Below are positions 36,785 to 45,288 of a DNA stretch of 64,000 bases, piece by piece. Under the pieces are notes generated by a model. That model was not told the origin of the DNA. It saw only the letters and a list, made by a program, of their open reading frames with translations, and made no database searches. The stretch spans positions 3,918,501 through 3,982,500 of the forward strand of contig NZ_CP127162.1 in the NCBI RefSeq assembly GCF_030263935.1, in the 5' to 3' direction. A program made the translations under genes and the position numbers. Source of the stretch: Paenibacillus polygoni (GTDB taxonomy: Bacteria > Bacillota > Bacilli > Paenibacillales > Paenibacillaceae). Each line of letters begins with the position of its first letter. The stretch's first letter is position 1.

Positions 36785-38029
36785 CTAACGTAATACGGAT
36801 TCGATATCTGTTAGTTTTACAACTTGTTGCTCACCGGTTTCCATCGACTTGATCGCAATTTCTCCGCGCTCAAGTTCGTCATCACCAAGAATAGCAGTGT
36901 AACGTGCTTTTAAGCGATCGGCAGATTTCATTTGAGCTTTCATTTTACGCCCCAAATAATCTCGTTCTGCACTGAAACCTGCTTGACGCAGTTTGAAGAT
37001 TTGTTTCCCTACTTCAAGCTCAGCAGCCTCGCCTAAAGCTACAAAATAAACATCAAGTGGTTTAACCGCCTGCAAATCTACTCCCTGTTTATCTAGGATA
37101 AGTATGATTCTTTCCAGTCCGATACCAAAACCAATACCTGGCTGATCGGGACCTCCTATACCAGCCACCAGACCGTTATATCTTCCGCCTCCGCCAATGG
37201 TATCAATCGCCCCAATTCCTTCGGCTTTCAGTTCAAACGCCGTCATGGTGTAGTAATCTAAACCTCTTACTAAACGGTGATTGAGTGTATATGGAATCTC
37301 GATTTCATCCAAGTATTGTTGCACTTTTTTGAAATGAGTCATTTCCTCTTCAGTAAGACTATCTAAAATAGAAGGTGCATCTGTAAATTTATCCTGATCC
37401 ACTTTGCAATCCAGGACACGAAGCGGGTTACGCTCCATCCGAGATTGACAATCCTTACACAAGGTATCTCTCATTGGATTAAGGAAGCCAAGCAAAGTCT
37501 CACGATACGCAGCGCGGCTCTCTGCATTTCCTACAGAGTTTAGCTCTACGCTAACGCCCTGAAGTCCAAGTTCACGGCAGAACTGATATCCAAGCGCAAT
37601 AACCTCTGCATCAATCGCAGGATCTACCGCTCCGAACACCTCAACACCAAACTGGTGAAATTGACGCTGGCGGCCCGCTTGCGGACGCTCATAACGGAAC
37701 ATAGGTCCGGTGTAATACAATTTGGTTACATCCGGTTCTCCATATAACTTGTTCTCTACATAAGAACGAACGACACCCGCTGTTCCTTCGGGACGAAGTG
37801 TCATACTGCGATCCCCTTTATCACGGAACGTGTACATTTCTTTTTCAACAATATCCGTTGTTTCTCCCACTCCACGTTCGAACAAGTTCGTTTGTTCAAA
37901 AATCGGAGTACGAATTTCGCGGTAGTTAAACCGTCTGCAGAGATCCCTTGCTTTCTCTTCGACATACTGCCACTTTTCTACGACACCTGGTAACAAATCC
38001 TGAGTTCCTGTCGGTTTTTGAAAAGCCAT
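36785..38029 (-). CDS. hisS: Histidyl-tRNA synthetase
   Basis: 414 residues from the ATG at 38029 (GGAGGG 6 nt upstream); the ATG two codons earlier touches the ribosome site. Class II motifs [22 protein letters not shown], motif 2 [19 protein letters not shown], HisA boxes LVRGLDYYT and GGGGRYNGL, and the C-terminal anticodon domain. Controlled by the T-box at 38072-38417. Confidence 0.97.
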   Translation of the reverse strand: MAFQKPTGTQDLLPGVVEKWQYVEEKARDLCRRFNYREIRTPIFEQTNLFERGVGETTDIVEKEMYTFRDKGDRSMTLRPEGTAGVVRSYVENKLYGEPDVTKLYYTGPMFRYERPQAGRQRQFHQFGVEVFGAVDPAIDAEVIALGYQFCRELGLQGVSVELNSVGNAESRAAYRETLLGFLNPMRDTLCKDCQSRMERNPLRVLDCKVDQDKFTDAPSILDSLTEEEMTHFKKVQQYLDEIEIPYTLNHRLVRGLDYYTMTAFELKAEGIGAIDTIGGGGRYNGLVAGIGGPDQPGIGFGIGLERIILILDKQGVDLQAVKPLDVYFVALGEAAELEVGKQIFKLRQAGFSAERDYLGRKMKAQMKSADRLKARYTAILGDDELERGEIAIKSMETGEQQVVKLTDIESVLR

Positions 38030-38071
38030 TCTCATCCCTCCACTGCATCCTAATCAATCTTTATACAACAA

Positions 38072-38417
38072 AAAAATCCCTCGCACTGTTTCATTACTGA
38101 AACAGGGACGAGAGATTGCTGAATCGCAAGAATCTACCGTGGTACCACCCACATTTCGAAAGATGACCTATTACATACTCTTTATACAGGCATGAACAAA
38201 ACCAGCCATTGCTTTCGCTTCAACGTGTAACGCTCGTCAGCGCGTAATGGCTACTCAAACAAAAACCCATCTAGGATTCTTTCTTTCGCCACTCGTTCTC
38301 GAGGAAGTCATTCGTCCGGTCATCATGAGAATCCTTCCAGCCAAAGGGATTCATCTCTAGGCATGTGGGGCACGGAGTACTTGGTCCTGTCATCGAATCA
38401 TTTATATTACCTATTAT
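38072..38417 (-). ncRNA. T-box leader of hisS (and aspS-tcdA)
   Basis: Minus-strand core GGTGGTACCACGGTA (38149-38135), preceded by Stem I (AAGTACTCC AG-bulge region, GGAAGGATTC) and followed by a terminator whose arms CTCG..CCTGTTTCA and TGAAACAG..CGAG (38112-38080) run into T7. Near the 3' base of Stem I stands GATGACC before CGAAT, which pairs with ATTCG of the 5' side, so GAC (Asp; 38331-38329) is a specifier candidate. Assignment to Asp or His tRNA is not certain. Confidence 0.92.
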
Positions 38418-38423
38418 TGTTCG

Positions 38424-38452
38424 ATTGTAATGAACCCATACCTCAAAGTCAA
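38424..38452 (-). promoter_or_regulatory. Promoter of the hisS T-box transcript
   Basis: TTGACT, 17 nt, TACAAT on the minus strand, about 7 nt before the leader start. Confidence 0.8.
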
Positions 38453-38514
38453 GCATTTCACATCATAAATTTACACCACAGGTGAGAGATATCCATTTTA
38501 AAACTCCTTATGAT

Positions 38515-38547
38515 GTTGATCAATTAAAAATATTGTGTTGATCAATT
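38515..38547. promoter_or_regulatory. Two TTGATCAA palindromes spaced 22 bp
   Basis: GTTGATCAATT occurs at 38515-38525 and 38537-38547, exactly two helical turns apart. They lie 65-95 bp upstream of the hisS -35 box and just beyond the candidate small-RNA terminator, so they could be operators for an unknown dimeric regulator. Confidence 0.35.
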
Positions 38548-38560
38548 TTAAAAAAGACAG

Positions 38561-38654
38561 AAAAAAACCTACAAAAACGGTTTGTAGGTTAAAAGAAAAA
38601 TATATTAAAAAAGGGGGTCATGCTGTTATTATAAACAGCACATATTAACGAACG
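38561..38654 (-). ncRNA. Candidate C-rich small RNA, about 90 nt
   Basis: No coding gene lies here, yet the minus strand shows a promoter (38690-38661), a 5' hairpin TGCTGTT/AACAGCA (38640-38621), an unpaired GACCCCCTTTTTT stretch (38619-38607) and a perfect 10-bp terminator AACCTACAAA/TTTGTAGGTT (38590-38566) with a U-run. C-rich single-stranded patches complementary to Shine-Dalgarno sequences are typical of regulatory RNAs in Gram-positives. The transcript itself is inferred. Confidence 0.5.
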
Positions 38655-38660
38655 ATGTTG

Positions 38661-38690
38661 TTTATATTACAAGTATGTTACAATTGTGAA
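38661..38690 (-). promoter_or_regulatory. Putative promoter of the small RNA, with overlapping palindrome
   Basis: TTCACA (38690-38685), 18 nt, TATAAA (38666-38661), each one mismatch from consensus. TGAAAGCGCTTCA (38687-38699) overlaps the -35 box and resembles a cre site with one base missing. Confidence 0.45.
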
Positions 38691-38755
38691 AGCGCTTCAT
38701 TTGTTTGTCGATTCCTATACCTATCATAAAGATAACCCATAATAAAAATCATAAC

Positions 38756-38795
38756 AAAACAAGAGCCCTTTCCCCTGGGAAAAAGCTCTTGTTGT
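38756..38795. terminator. Terminator of the gene at 38812
   Basis: CAAGAGC (38760-38766) pairs with GCTCTTG (38785-38791), inner TCCC/GGGA; on the minus strand followed by TTTTG, on the plus strand by TTGTCTT. Confidence 0.75.
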
Positions 38796-38811
38796 CTTAA
38801 TAAAATTATTG

Positions 38812-39261
38812 TTATTCAAAAGATTCTACATAACCGCCGTTTTGGCGAATTTTGTTGACTACATCATTATATTCTTCATCGTTCACCTTACAAGAAAGCA
38901 CATACCGGAGGTCGCCAAGATCTGCTGATGATACATCCTCCGCATTTAGAATACCGCCTTCCCGGTTACCGTTGACGTCTGCAGAAACTACTTCCTTAGG
39001 GTCCTCATCTGTAATAACAGGTACGATAGGTAAGCCTTGAGCTGATCCTCCTGTGCCTGTTACCCCAACTCCTCCCGTTCCGCTTGCTGCGCCCGAACCT
39101 GCGCTATTCGGTACGAAGGGGAGTAGGATATGCCTTTCCCTTCCTATTGCAGATTCTAGCGCACCAACCTCAAGCTGTTCTGTCGCATAGACCTGCAGAG
39201 AAGTTCTTGCCCCTTCTGCTTCATCTTCCGTTCTAAAATACGCTTGTATCCTCTTTGACAT
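38812..39261 (-). CDS. Unknown protein with YflT-like N-terminal region
   Basis: 149 residues from the ATG at 39261 (AAAGGAGGG 7 nt upstream). The first 45 residues (KRIQAYFRTEDEAEGARTSLQVY) resemble the fold opening of the GSP17M/YflT stress-protein domain; a glycine/serine-rich linker (NSAGSGAASGTGGVGVTGTGG) follows and a C-terminal strand-helix (YVLSCKVNDEEYNDVVNKIRQNGGYVESFE) ends it. Cytoplasmic, no membrane segment. A stress-related role is suggested only by this likeness and by the neighbouring PfpI gene. Confidence 0.7.
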   Translation of the reverse strand: MSKRIQAYFRTEDEAEGARTSLQVYATEQLEVGALESAIGRERHILLPFVPNSAGSGAASGTGGVGVTGTGGSAQGLPIVPVITDEDPKEVVSADVNGNREGGILNAEDVSSADLGDLRYVLSCKVNDEEYNDVVNKIRQNGGYVESFE

Positions 39262-39360
39262 GACAAACCCTCCTTTAGAATGATGTTCCCAGGTAAACTG
39301 ATATTCTTTATTAAATAAAATCATTGAATCAACTTTGTTAGGTATTAAAAATTGATTTGA

Positions 39361-39867
39361 TTAAATCGCTTTTAGAATTTCACGAACAAATGCGGGTTCA
39401 TCTTCTGGTGTACGGGAAGTAATGAAGTTACCATCCACGACTACTTCTTTATCCACGAATGTAGAGCCTGCATTAACCATGTCATCCTTCAGCGGTGGAT
39501 AGGAAGTAATGGTCCGACCGGACAACAGATCTGCACTCGCTAAAATTTGTGGACCATGGCAGATCGCTGCGATTGGTTTTTTCGATTGATTAATTTCTTT
39601 CACAAAATTCAATATGTTCTCATCACCTCTTAGTCCTTCTGGAGAAGAACCGCCTGGAATGACTACGCCATCAAAGTCACTTGCTTTCACATCCGCAATT
39701 GCTTTGTCCACTTTATATTCTGCTTTCTCTTGTTTCCCTTTAACGGTTTTACCTGCTTCAAGTCCGACAATAACGACTTCGTGTCCTGCTTTTTTCACCT
39801 CATCGTAAGGTACCTTCATCTCGGAATCTTCAAATTGGTCTGCTAATAAAAATGCGATTTTACTCAT
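39361..39867 (-). CDS. DJ-1/PfpI family protein (general stress protein 18-like)
   Basis: 168 residues, full length. Class I glutamine amidotransferase-like fold with nucleophile C103 or nearby in AAICHGPQIL and the acidic D/E of VVIPGGSSPEGLR. YfkM/PfpI proteins act as stress chaperones, glyoxalases or deglycases; which activity applies here cannot be read from sequence. ATG at 39867; AAAGGAGACG lies 6-10 nt upstream. Confidence 0.92.
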   Translation of the reverse strand: MSKIAFLLADQFEDSEMKVPYDEVKKAGHEVVIVGLEAGKTVKGKQEKAEYKVDKAIADVKASDFDGVVIPGGSSPEGLRGDENILNFVKEINQSKKPIAAICHGPQILASADLLSGRTITSYPPLKDDMVNAGSTFVDKEVVVDGNFITSRTPEDEPAFVREILKAI

Positions 39868-39981
39868 CGATATCGTCTCCTTTCTGGCTAATGTGCCTCG
39901 AAATGTAATTACCCTGCTATGCCGTTTTTATAACATGTAGGGTAAAAATACTTGGTCGTATTCTCTTCATAACATTGCACC

Positions 39982-40036
39982 AAAAAAAGCGATCCCCTTG
40001 GTTGACTGAGATTTAACAGCCAATCAGGAGGATCGC
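39982..40036 (-). terminator. Terminator of the 55-aa gene
   Basis: GCGATCC (39989-39995) pairs with GGATCGC (40030-40036), with inner complementarity (TTGGTTGACT region), followed on the minus strand by T7. Confidence 0.75.
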
Positions 40037-40044
40037 AATAACTT

Positions 40045-40212
40045 CTAAGGACGAGGCATATTTTCTCTCGCCGGTTTATCCAATTGTCTTGTTTCAAAAA
40101 AAGCCGGTAGATTGCTTGATGCCTGCCTGGCAAGGTGCATCGCTTCCGAAACACTGCTCGGCAGAAGTAAAGAGGAGTAACTCATATTCGCTTGTTTAAA
40201 AGATTGACGCAT
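40045..40212 (-). CDS. Unannotated 55-aa small protein
   Basis: ATG at 40212 with AAGGTG 8 nt upstream, 55 codons, TAG at 40045, and a strong terminator starting 9 nt later: a complete single-gene unit. The product starts MRQSFKQANMSYSSLLLPSS and is basic, serine-rich and without a membrane segment. The length falls below many gene-calling thresholds. No similarity recognised; function unknown. Confidence 0.6.
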   Translation of the reverse strand: MRQSFKQANMSYSSLLLPSSVSEAMHLARQASSNLPAFFETRQLDKPARENMPRP

Positions 40213-40321
40213 AAGAAAAGCACCTTCTTTTTAGCGGATCATTTCAGGTATATCTCCTAGTATGTCCAGGTCCTTTTCATATTAGTCAGGGTCGTTCTTT
40301 AAACAAACTTCCAAAGCATTC

Positions 40322-40765
40322 TCACACTTTACTTTCTAGTATCAAAGTAACAGGGCCGTCGTTTGTGAGTGACACATCCATCATAGCTCCGAACTTTCCA
40401 GTCTCCACTCGCAGCCCTTTTTTTCTTAACTGCTCGTTAAAGTATTCATACAATGGTTCAGCTACATCTGGCTTCGCTGCAGCCATGAAGTTTGGTCGTT
40501 TTCCTTTGCGTGTATCTGCGTATAGCGTAAACTGGGAAACTGATAAAATAGCCCCTTGTACATCAAGAACACTGTGATTCATTTTCCCGGATTCGTCTTC
40601 AAAAATACGCAGGCCTGCAATCTTTTCAGCCAAATAATCTGCATCTTTCTCCTCGTCTTCATGAGTAACACCCACAAGAAGCATAAGACCTTGATCAATC
40701 TTGCCAATAATATCGTCGTCCACCGTAACTTTAGCGCTGCTGCAACGCTGGATAATCACTTTCAC
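40322..40765 (-). CDS. dtd: D-aminoacyl-tRNA deacylase
   Basis: 147 residues, exact family length. Motifs SQFTLYAD (catalytic Thr) and the Gly-cisPro motif in LTNDGPVT. Removes D-amino acids and glycine mischarged on tRNA. GTG start at 40765 with AAGGGG about 10 nt upstream. It follows rel by 26 nt, as in most Bacillales, so they are co-transcribed. Confidence 0.95.
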   Translation of the reverse strand: MKVIIQRCSSAKVTVDDDIIGKIDQGLMLLVGVTHEDEEKDADYLAEKIAGLRIFEDESGKMNHSVLDVQGAILSVSQFTLYADTRKGKRPNFMAAAKPDVAEPLYEYFNEQLRKKGLRVETGKFGAMMDVSLTNDGPVTLILESKV

Positions 40766-40791
40766 TATTTACATACCCCTTACCTTACAGC

Positions 40792-42969
40792 CTATTGCAT
40801 AATTCGATGTACGCTATATACGTCCTTCACTCGTTTGATCTTCTCCACAACAGACTGCAGATGATCTGTATTCCGAATGAGAATCGTCATATGCACTTGA
40901 GCCAGTTTGTTCTTATCTGTTCTGCCTGTAACCGCAGAAATATTCGTCTTGCTTTCAGAAACAGCTTGAAGCACCTCATTAAGCAAACCATTCCGATCAT
41001 GTCCCGTTATTTCAATATCGACACTGTAGTTTGCTGTTTCACTTTCGACTTCCCACTCCACTTCAATCACGCGGGCTGCTTCTTCCTCTTGTCCATCGAC
41101 AGACGGCAGGTTAGGGCAGTCCGTTCTGTGCACCGATACACCGCGTCCGCGTGTAACATAGCCGACGATTTCATCTCCAGGTACAGGATTACAGCATCTG
41201 GCGAAGCGTACGAGTAAATTGTCTATTCCCTTCACGCGCACACCGTTGGTATGCTGTACTTTGCGCTCAGGTGCTACTTTGATTTCTTTCCGTTCCGTAG
41301 TGAGTTCCAGAAGATTTGTTTCTTCTTGCTCCTTACGAAGTTTCTCAGTAAGTCGTGTGACGATTTGAGATGCGGTAATACCGCTAAATCCAATCGCACA
41401 TAACATATCATCGATATCATTAAAAGCAAACCGCTTAGCTACTTCTTGAAGTTTGTCGTCTGTCAGCCACTGAGAAGGTTCAAGACTGAGACGTTTCATT
41501 TCGCGTTCTAAGCTCTCTCGGCCTTTTTCAACATTTTCTTCGCGTTTTTCTTTCTTGTACCATTGCTTAATTTTGCTGCGTGCATGAGAAGATTGCGCAA
41601 TTTTCAGCCAATCTCGGCTCGGACCATATGAATGCTTGGAAGTCAAAATCTCTACGATATCCCCGGTTTTCAGCTGATAATCCAGCGGAACAATTCGGCC
41701 GTTCACTTTTGCTCCAATGGTGCGATTACCGACCTCTGTATGGATCCGGTAAGCAAAGTCCAGCGGTACCGATCCTGCCGGAAGCTCAATGACCTCACCT
41801 TTTGGCGTAAAGACAAACACCAAATCAGAGAAGAAATCCATTTTAAGTGACTCAACGAATTCTGAGGCATCTTTTGCTTCATTCTGCAGTTCAAGAATTT
41901 CCCGGAAGAAAGTGATGCTGTCTTCCAGATTATTTGCTCCGCCCTCTTTATAAGCCCAGTGAGCAGCAATACCAAATTCAGCAGTACGGTGCATATCCCA
42001 AGTACGAATTTGAACCTCTGTAGGCTCACCATTTGGTCCAACAACCGTCGTATGAAGCGACTGGTACATATTTGCTTTTGGCATCGCAATATAATCTTTA
42101 AATCTGCCTGGCATCGGCTTCCATAAGGTATGGATAATACCTAAGGTTGCATAACAGTCCTTAATATTATCGACGATAATACGAATAGCAAGCAGGTCAT
42201 AAATCTCATTAAACTGCTTGTTTTTTGTCGTCATTTTCTTATAAACACTATAGATATGTTTGGGTCTTCCTGAAAGATCCGCCTGGATCCCCATTTCTCC
42301 CAATTTCTCATTTATTCGGTCAATAACGTTATCAATATAAAGCTCACGCTCAGCCCGTTTCTTATGCATCAGGTTCGCAATCCGGTAATATTGCTGCGGG
42401 TTCAGATATCGTAAAGCGATATCCTCCATCTCCCATTTAATCGCAGAAATACCTAACCGATTAGCAATAGGACAGAAAATTTCCAAGGTCTCATACGAAA
42501 TACGACGTTGGCTTTCTTCTGACTGATATTTAAGAGTCCGCATATTATGAAGACGATCCGCAAGTTTAATCACAATGACGCGAATATCTTGTGCCATCGC
42601 TATAAACATCTTACGGTAGTTCTCGTTTTGCTGCTCTTCCTTTGAACGGAACTTAATTCGCTCAAGCTTCGTTAATCCATCGACCAGCATGGCACACGTC
42701 TCGCCAAATTTCTTTCTGATTTCATCCAGAGGAACTGTAGTATCTTCTACAACATCATGAAGCAGGGCAGCAATAATTGATATGCTGTCCATCTGCATAT
42801 TCACCACGATGTCTGCCACCGCCAGCGGATGCAATATATACGGTTCACCTGATTTGCGCATCTGTCCGTGATGGGCTTCTTCAGCAAAGTCATAAGCCTC
42901 ACGGATCAGGGTAAGCTCAGGTTCTTTGATATAGGCTCCAGCCTTCTCCAGTAATTGCTCTATGCCCAT
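40792..42969 (-). CDS. relA: Bifunctional (p)ppGpp synthetase/hydrolase Rel
   Basis: 725 residues. HD hydrolase domain with LHDVVEDT and KLADRLHNMRTL (about 70-150), synthetase domain with RPKHIYSVYKKM and MYQSLHTTV (about 235-350), TGS domain (VFTPKGEVIELPAGSVPLDFAYRIHT, about 395-455), helical/zinc-finger region with CCNPVPGD and ACT domain at the end. Both catalytic domains look intact, so it makes and degrades (p)ppGpp. A hairpin and a good promoter (43085-43057) precede it. Confidence 0.96.
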   Translation of the reverse strand: MGIEQLLEKAGAYIKEPELTLIREAYDFAEEAHHGQMRKSGEPYILHPLAVADIVVNMQMDSISIIAALLHDVVEDTTVPLDEIRKKFGETCAMLVDGLTKLERIKFRSKEEQQNENYRKMFIAMAQDIRVIVIKLADRLHNMRTLKYQSEESQRRISYETLEIFCPIANRLGISAIKWEMEDIALRYLNPQQYYRIANLMHKKRAERELYIDNVIDRINEKLGEMGIQADLSGRPKHIYSVYKKMTTKNKQFNEIYDLLAIRIIVDNIKDCYATLGIIHTLWKPMPGRFKDYIAMPKANMYQSLHTTVVGPNGEPTEVQIRTWDMHRTAEFGIAAHWAYKEGGANNLEDSITFFREILELQNEAKDASEFVESLKMDFFSDLVFVFTPKGEVIELPAGSVPLDFAYRIHTEVGNRTIGAKVNGRIVPLDYQLKTGDIVEILTSKHSYGPSRDWLKIAQSSHARSKIKQWYKKEKREENVEKGRESLEREMKRLSLEPSQWLTDDKLQEVAKRFAFNDIDDMLCAIGFSGITASQIVTRLTEKLRKEQEETNLLELTTERKEIKVAPERKVQHTNGVRVKGIDNLLVRFARCCNPVPGDEIVGYVTRGRGVSVHRTDCPNLPSVDGQEEEAARVIEVEWEVESETANYSVDIEITGHDRNGLLNEVLQAVSESKTNISAVTGRTDKNKLAQVHMTILIRNTDHLQSVVEKIKRVKDVYSVHRIMQ

Positions 42970-43293
42970 CTAGATTTGTCCGATTCCTTTCTATAATAAA
43001 ATGGAACCCGCCGATCTTACGTCTACACAGGTTCCCCGAAAAAGTGATTTTATAATATTATGACGCTTACCTGCTTCTACGTCAACCATCGCCAGTAGAT
43101 GACATAATCTGATGTTAATCACCATTTCTCCTTATTCCTCACCTCTGTACTTGATTCCCCATGATCCCTTTTCTGCAAAAATTACATTGAAAAATGATGG
43201 GAATCTGTATATCCTAGTAAAGATTGTTTTGCGATGACGTCTTTTACAGCGTGATCAGCATGATATGAAAATTGAATAAGGAGTGAAATCATT
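42970..43293. promoter_or_regulatory. Divergent region between rel and the uracil permease
   Basis: Contains the rel promoter TTGACG, 17 nt, CATAAT (43085-43057, minus strand) and a leader hairpin GGAACC/GGTTCC (43035-43003) 35 nt before the rel start. For the permease on the plus strand I see an AAGGAG ribosome site but no convincing promoter and no PyrR-type attenuator. Confidence 0.55.
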
Positions 43294-44592
43294 TTGCAAC
43301 GCGAAATACAAGTTAACGAGAAACTACCACTAGGACAAGGCTTTTTACTCAGCATGCAACATCTGTTCGCTATGTTTGGAAGTACTGTTCTCGTTCCTAA
43401 TCTTTTCGGTGTAGATCCCGGAATGATCCTGTTAATGAATGGTTTAGGAACACTTCTATACATATTTATATGTAAAGGAAAAATTCCTGCCTATCTGGGA
43501 TCAAGTTTTGCATTTATTGCGCCTGTAAGTATGGTAATAAAAAGCAATCCGGGTAATGGATACTCAATGGCACTGGCTGCTTTTATTATTACCGGTATTA
43601 TCTTTTGTCTCGTAGCACTTATTGTTAAGTTTGTTGGGACAAGATGGCTGGATGTACTCTTCCCACCCGCTGTAATGGGCGCTGTTGTTGCCCTGATTGG
43701 ACTAGAGATCGTCCCTGTTGCCGCAGGAATGGCAGGACTGATTAATTCTAACCCGGCAGACAATCCAAATTGGGCTCCTGATGCTACCACAATTACACTC
43801 TCTATGATAACTCTGGGTGTAACCGTACTAGGTGCACTCTTGTTCCGCGGGTTTGCTAAAATTATTCATATTTTGATTGGTATCGTTACAGGTTATGTTC
43901 TTGCCTTTTTTATGGGCGTGGTAGACATCCATACCATTACCAATGCGAACCTTATAACTGCACCTACTGTTACGACGCCCTCATGGGATATTGGTGTGAT
44001 TGTAACCATTGTACCTGTAGCACTCGTTGTTATTGTCGAACACATTGGCCATCTACTCGTCACAGGCAGTATTGTTGGAAAAGATTTATCGAAAGACCCC
44101 GGGCTTCATCGCTCTCTTTTAGGTAACGGGATCTCAACCATCATTTCCGGTTTTGTCGGATCTACACCGAACACAACCTACGGTGAGAATATTGGGGTTA
44201 TGGCACTTACCAAAGTGTATTCCATTTTTGTTATTGGCGGTGCAGCGATTATTGCTATCGTGTTGTCATTCTCGGGTACGTTTACCGCTGTAGTCGCTAA
44301 TATTCCTGATGCAGTCATGGGCGGTGTATCACTTTTACTTTTTGGAATCATTGCGGCATCTGGTTTCCGTATCTTTGTAGAACAAAAAGTAGACTTTTCT
44401 AAAACAAGTAATATGATACTTACTACTTTAGTATTTGTAACAGGCCTCAGTGGTGTAACTCTTACCATTGGTACGGTTGAATTAAAAGGAATGGCGCTAG
44501 CAACGATCGTAGGTATGATTGCAAGCCTTCTGTTCGGTCTGTTCCATAGACTTGGATGGATTGATGAATCCACCGAGAAAAATAATGACTAA
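43294..44592 (+). CDS. Uracil/xanthine permease (NCS2 family)
   Basis: 432 residues with 12-14 membrane helices. TTG start, AAGGAG 10 nt upstream. NCS2 hallmarks: QHLFAMFGSTVLVPNLFGVDP near the start, VALIGLEIVPVAA, VVIVEHIGHLLVTGSIVGKD and GSTPNTTYGENIGVMALTKVYS. This sequence set is closest to UraA/PyrP uracil importers. Not clustered with pyr genes. Ends at a perfect terminator. Confidence 0.92.
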   Translation: MQREIQVNEKLPLGQGFLLSMQHLFAMFGSTVLVPNLFGVDPGMILLMNGLGTLLYIFICKGKIPAYLGSSFAFIAPVSMVIKSNPGNGYSMALAAFIITGIIFCLVALIVKFVGTRWLDVLFPPAVMGAVVALIGLEIVPVAAGMAGLINSNPADNPNWAPDATTITLSMITLGVTVLGALLFRGFAKIIHILIGIVTGYVLAFFMGVVDIHTITNANLITAPTVTTPSWDIGVIVTIVPVALVVIVEHIGHLLVTGSIVGKDLSKDPGLHRSLLGNGISTIISGFVGSTPNTTYGENIGVMALTKVYSIFVIGGAAIIAIVLSFSGTFTAVVANIPDAVMGGVSLLLFGIIAASGFRIFVEQKVDFSKTSNMILTTLVFVTGLSGVTLTIGTVELKGMALATIVGMIASLLFGLFHRLGWIDESTEKNND

Positions 44593-44596
44593 AATC

Positions 44597-44634
44597 AAAA
44601 AAGGTATCCTCCAAGCGGAGGATACCTTTTTTTT
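44597..44634. terminator. Perfect bidirectional terminator
   Basis: 16-bp perfect stem (44597-44612 with 44617-44632), loop AAGC, T8 on the plus strand and T6 on the minus strand; serves the permease and, about 120 nt on, apt. Confidence 0.9.
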
Positions 44635-44749
44635 AAAGAAAGCTATTTTGCAAAACCTAAAAAGCAGATGACAAGTTTGTGGACTGTTTTCCCAGATCCC
44701 TGTCACCATAAATCTTAAGTTCCGCCTGAGAATTATTAGTGCTTACAAC

Positions 44750-45262
44750 TTAGTATTTCATCAAAGAATATACGTTGATATCTATCAGTTTATTTCTGCC
44801 TTTAAGTTCTTCAAGCTCGATTAAGAAAGCAGCCCCTACCACGTTGCCTCCAAGCTGTTCTACAAGGCTCACCGAAGTTGCAATCGTGCCGCCTGTTGCG
44901 AGCAGGTCATCTGCGATCAGCACATTTTGTCCTTTTTCAATCGCATCGGAATGCATTGCAAGCTTGTCTTTTCCGTACTCTAGGTCATATCCAAGTTCAA
45001 TGGTCTCACCTGGAAGCTTTCCGCTTTTACGAATTGGGGCAAAACCAACACCCAGTGCATAAGCAAGCGGTGCACCTACGACAAATCCACGTGCTTCTGG
45101 ACCCGCAATAACATCGATCTTCAGATCAGAAACCATTTGTTTCATTTCATCTATAGCTTTGCGATACATCTCGCCGTCTTTCAACAGGGTTGTAATGTCC
45201 TTGAAACTGATTCCCGGTTGTGGAAAGTCAGGTATAACCCGAATGTACTCTTTAAAATCCAA
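44750..45262 (-). CDS. apt: Adenine phosphoribosyltransferase
   Basis: 170 residues, normal length. PRPP loop [13 protein letters not shown] (about 113-125), [18 protein letters not shown], and the N-terminal [15 protein letters not shown]. Converts adenine and PRPP to AMP. TTG start with GGAGG 8 nt upstream. 26 nt after recJ. Confidence 0.96.
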   Translation of the reverse strand: MDFKEYIRVIPDFPQPGISFKDITTLLKDGEMYRKAIDEMKQMVSDLKIDVIAGPEARGFVVGAPLAYALGVGFAPIRKSGKLPGETIELGYDLEYGKDKLAMHSDAIEKGQNVLIADDLLATGGTIATSVSLVEQLGGNVVGAAFLIELEELKGRNKLIDINVYSLMKY

Positions 45263-45288
45263 AATAATCTCCTCCTAATTTGAATGAG

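Noticed and set aside
38271..38456. 61-codon frame on the minus strand upstream of hisS
   Set aside because: It lies entirely within the T-box leader and has no ribosome site; the sequence is explained by Stem I and the linker.
38618..38632. Four-codon frame ATG CTG TTA TTA TAA after GGGGG on the plus strand
   Set aside because: It is part of the sRNA hairpin read on the other strand and has no downstream gene on the plus strand to control.
38687..38699. cre site upstream of the sRNA
   Set aside because: TGAAAGCGCTTCA lacks one base compared with the 14-bp consensus, so I list it only as a palindrome resembling cre.
39909..40154. 81-codon minus-strand frame
   Set aside because: It runs through a terminator hairpin and overlaps the better-supported 55-codon gene in another frame; no ribosome site.
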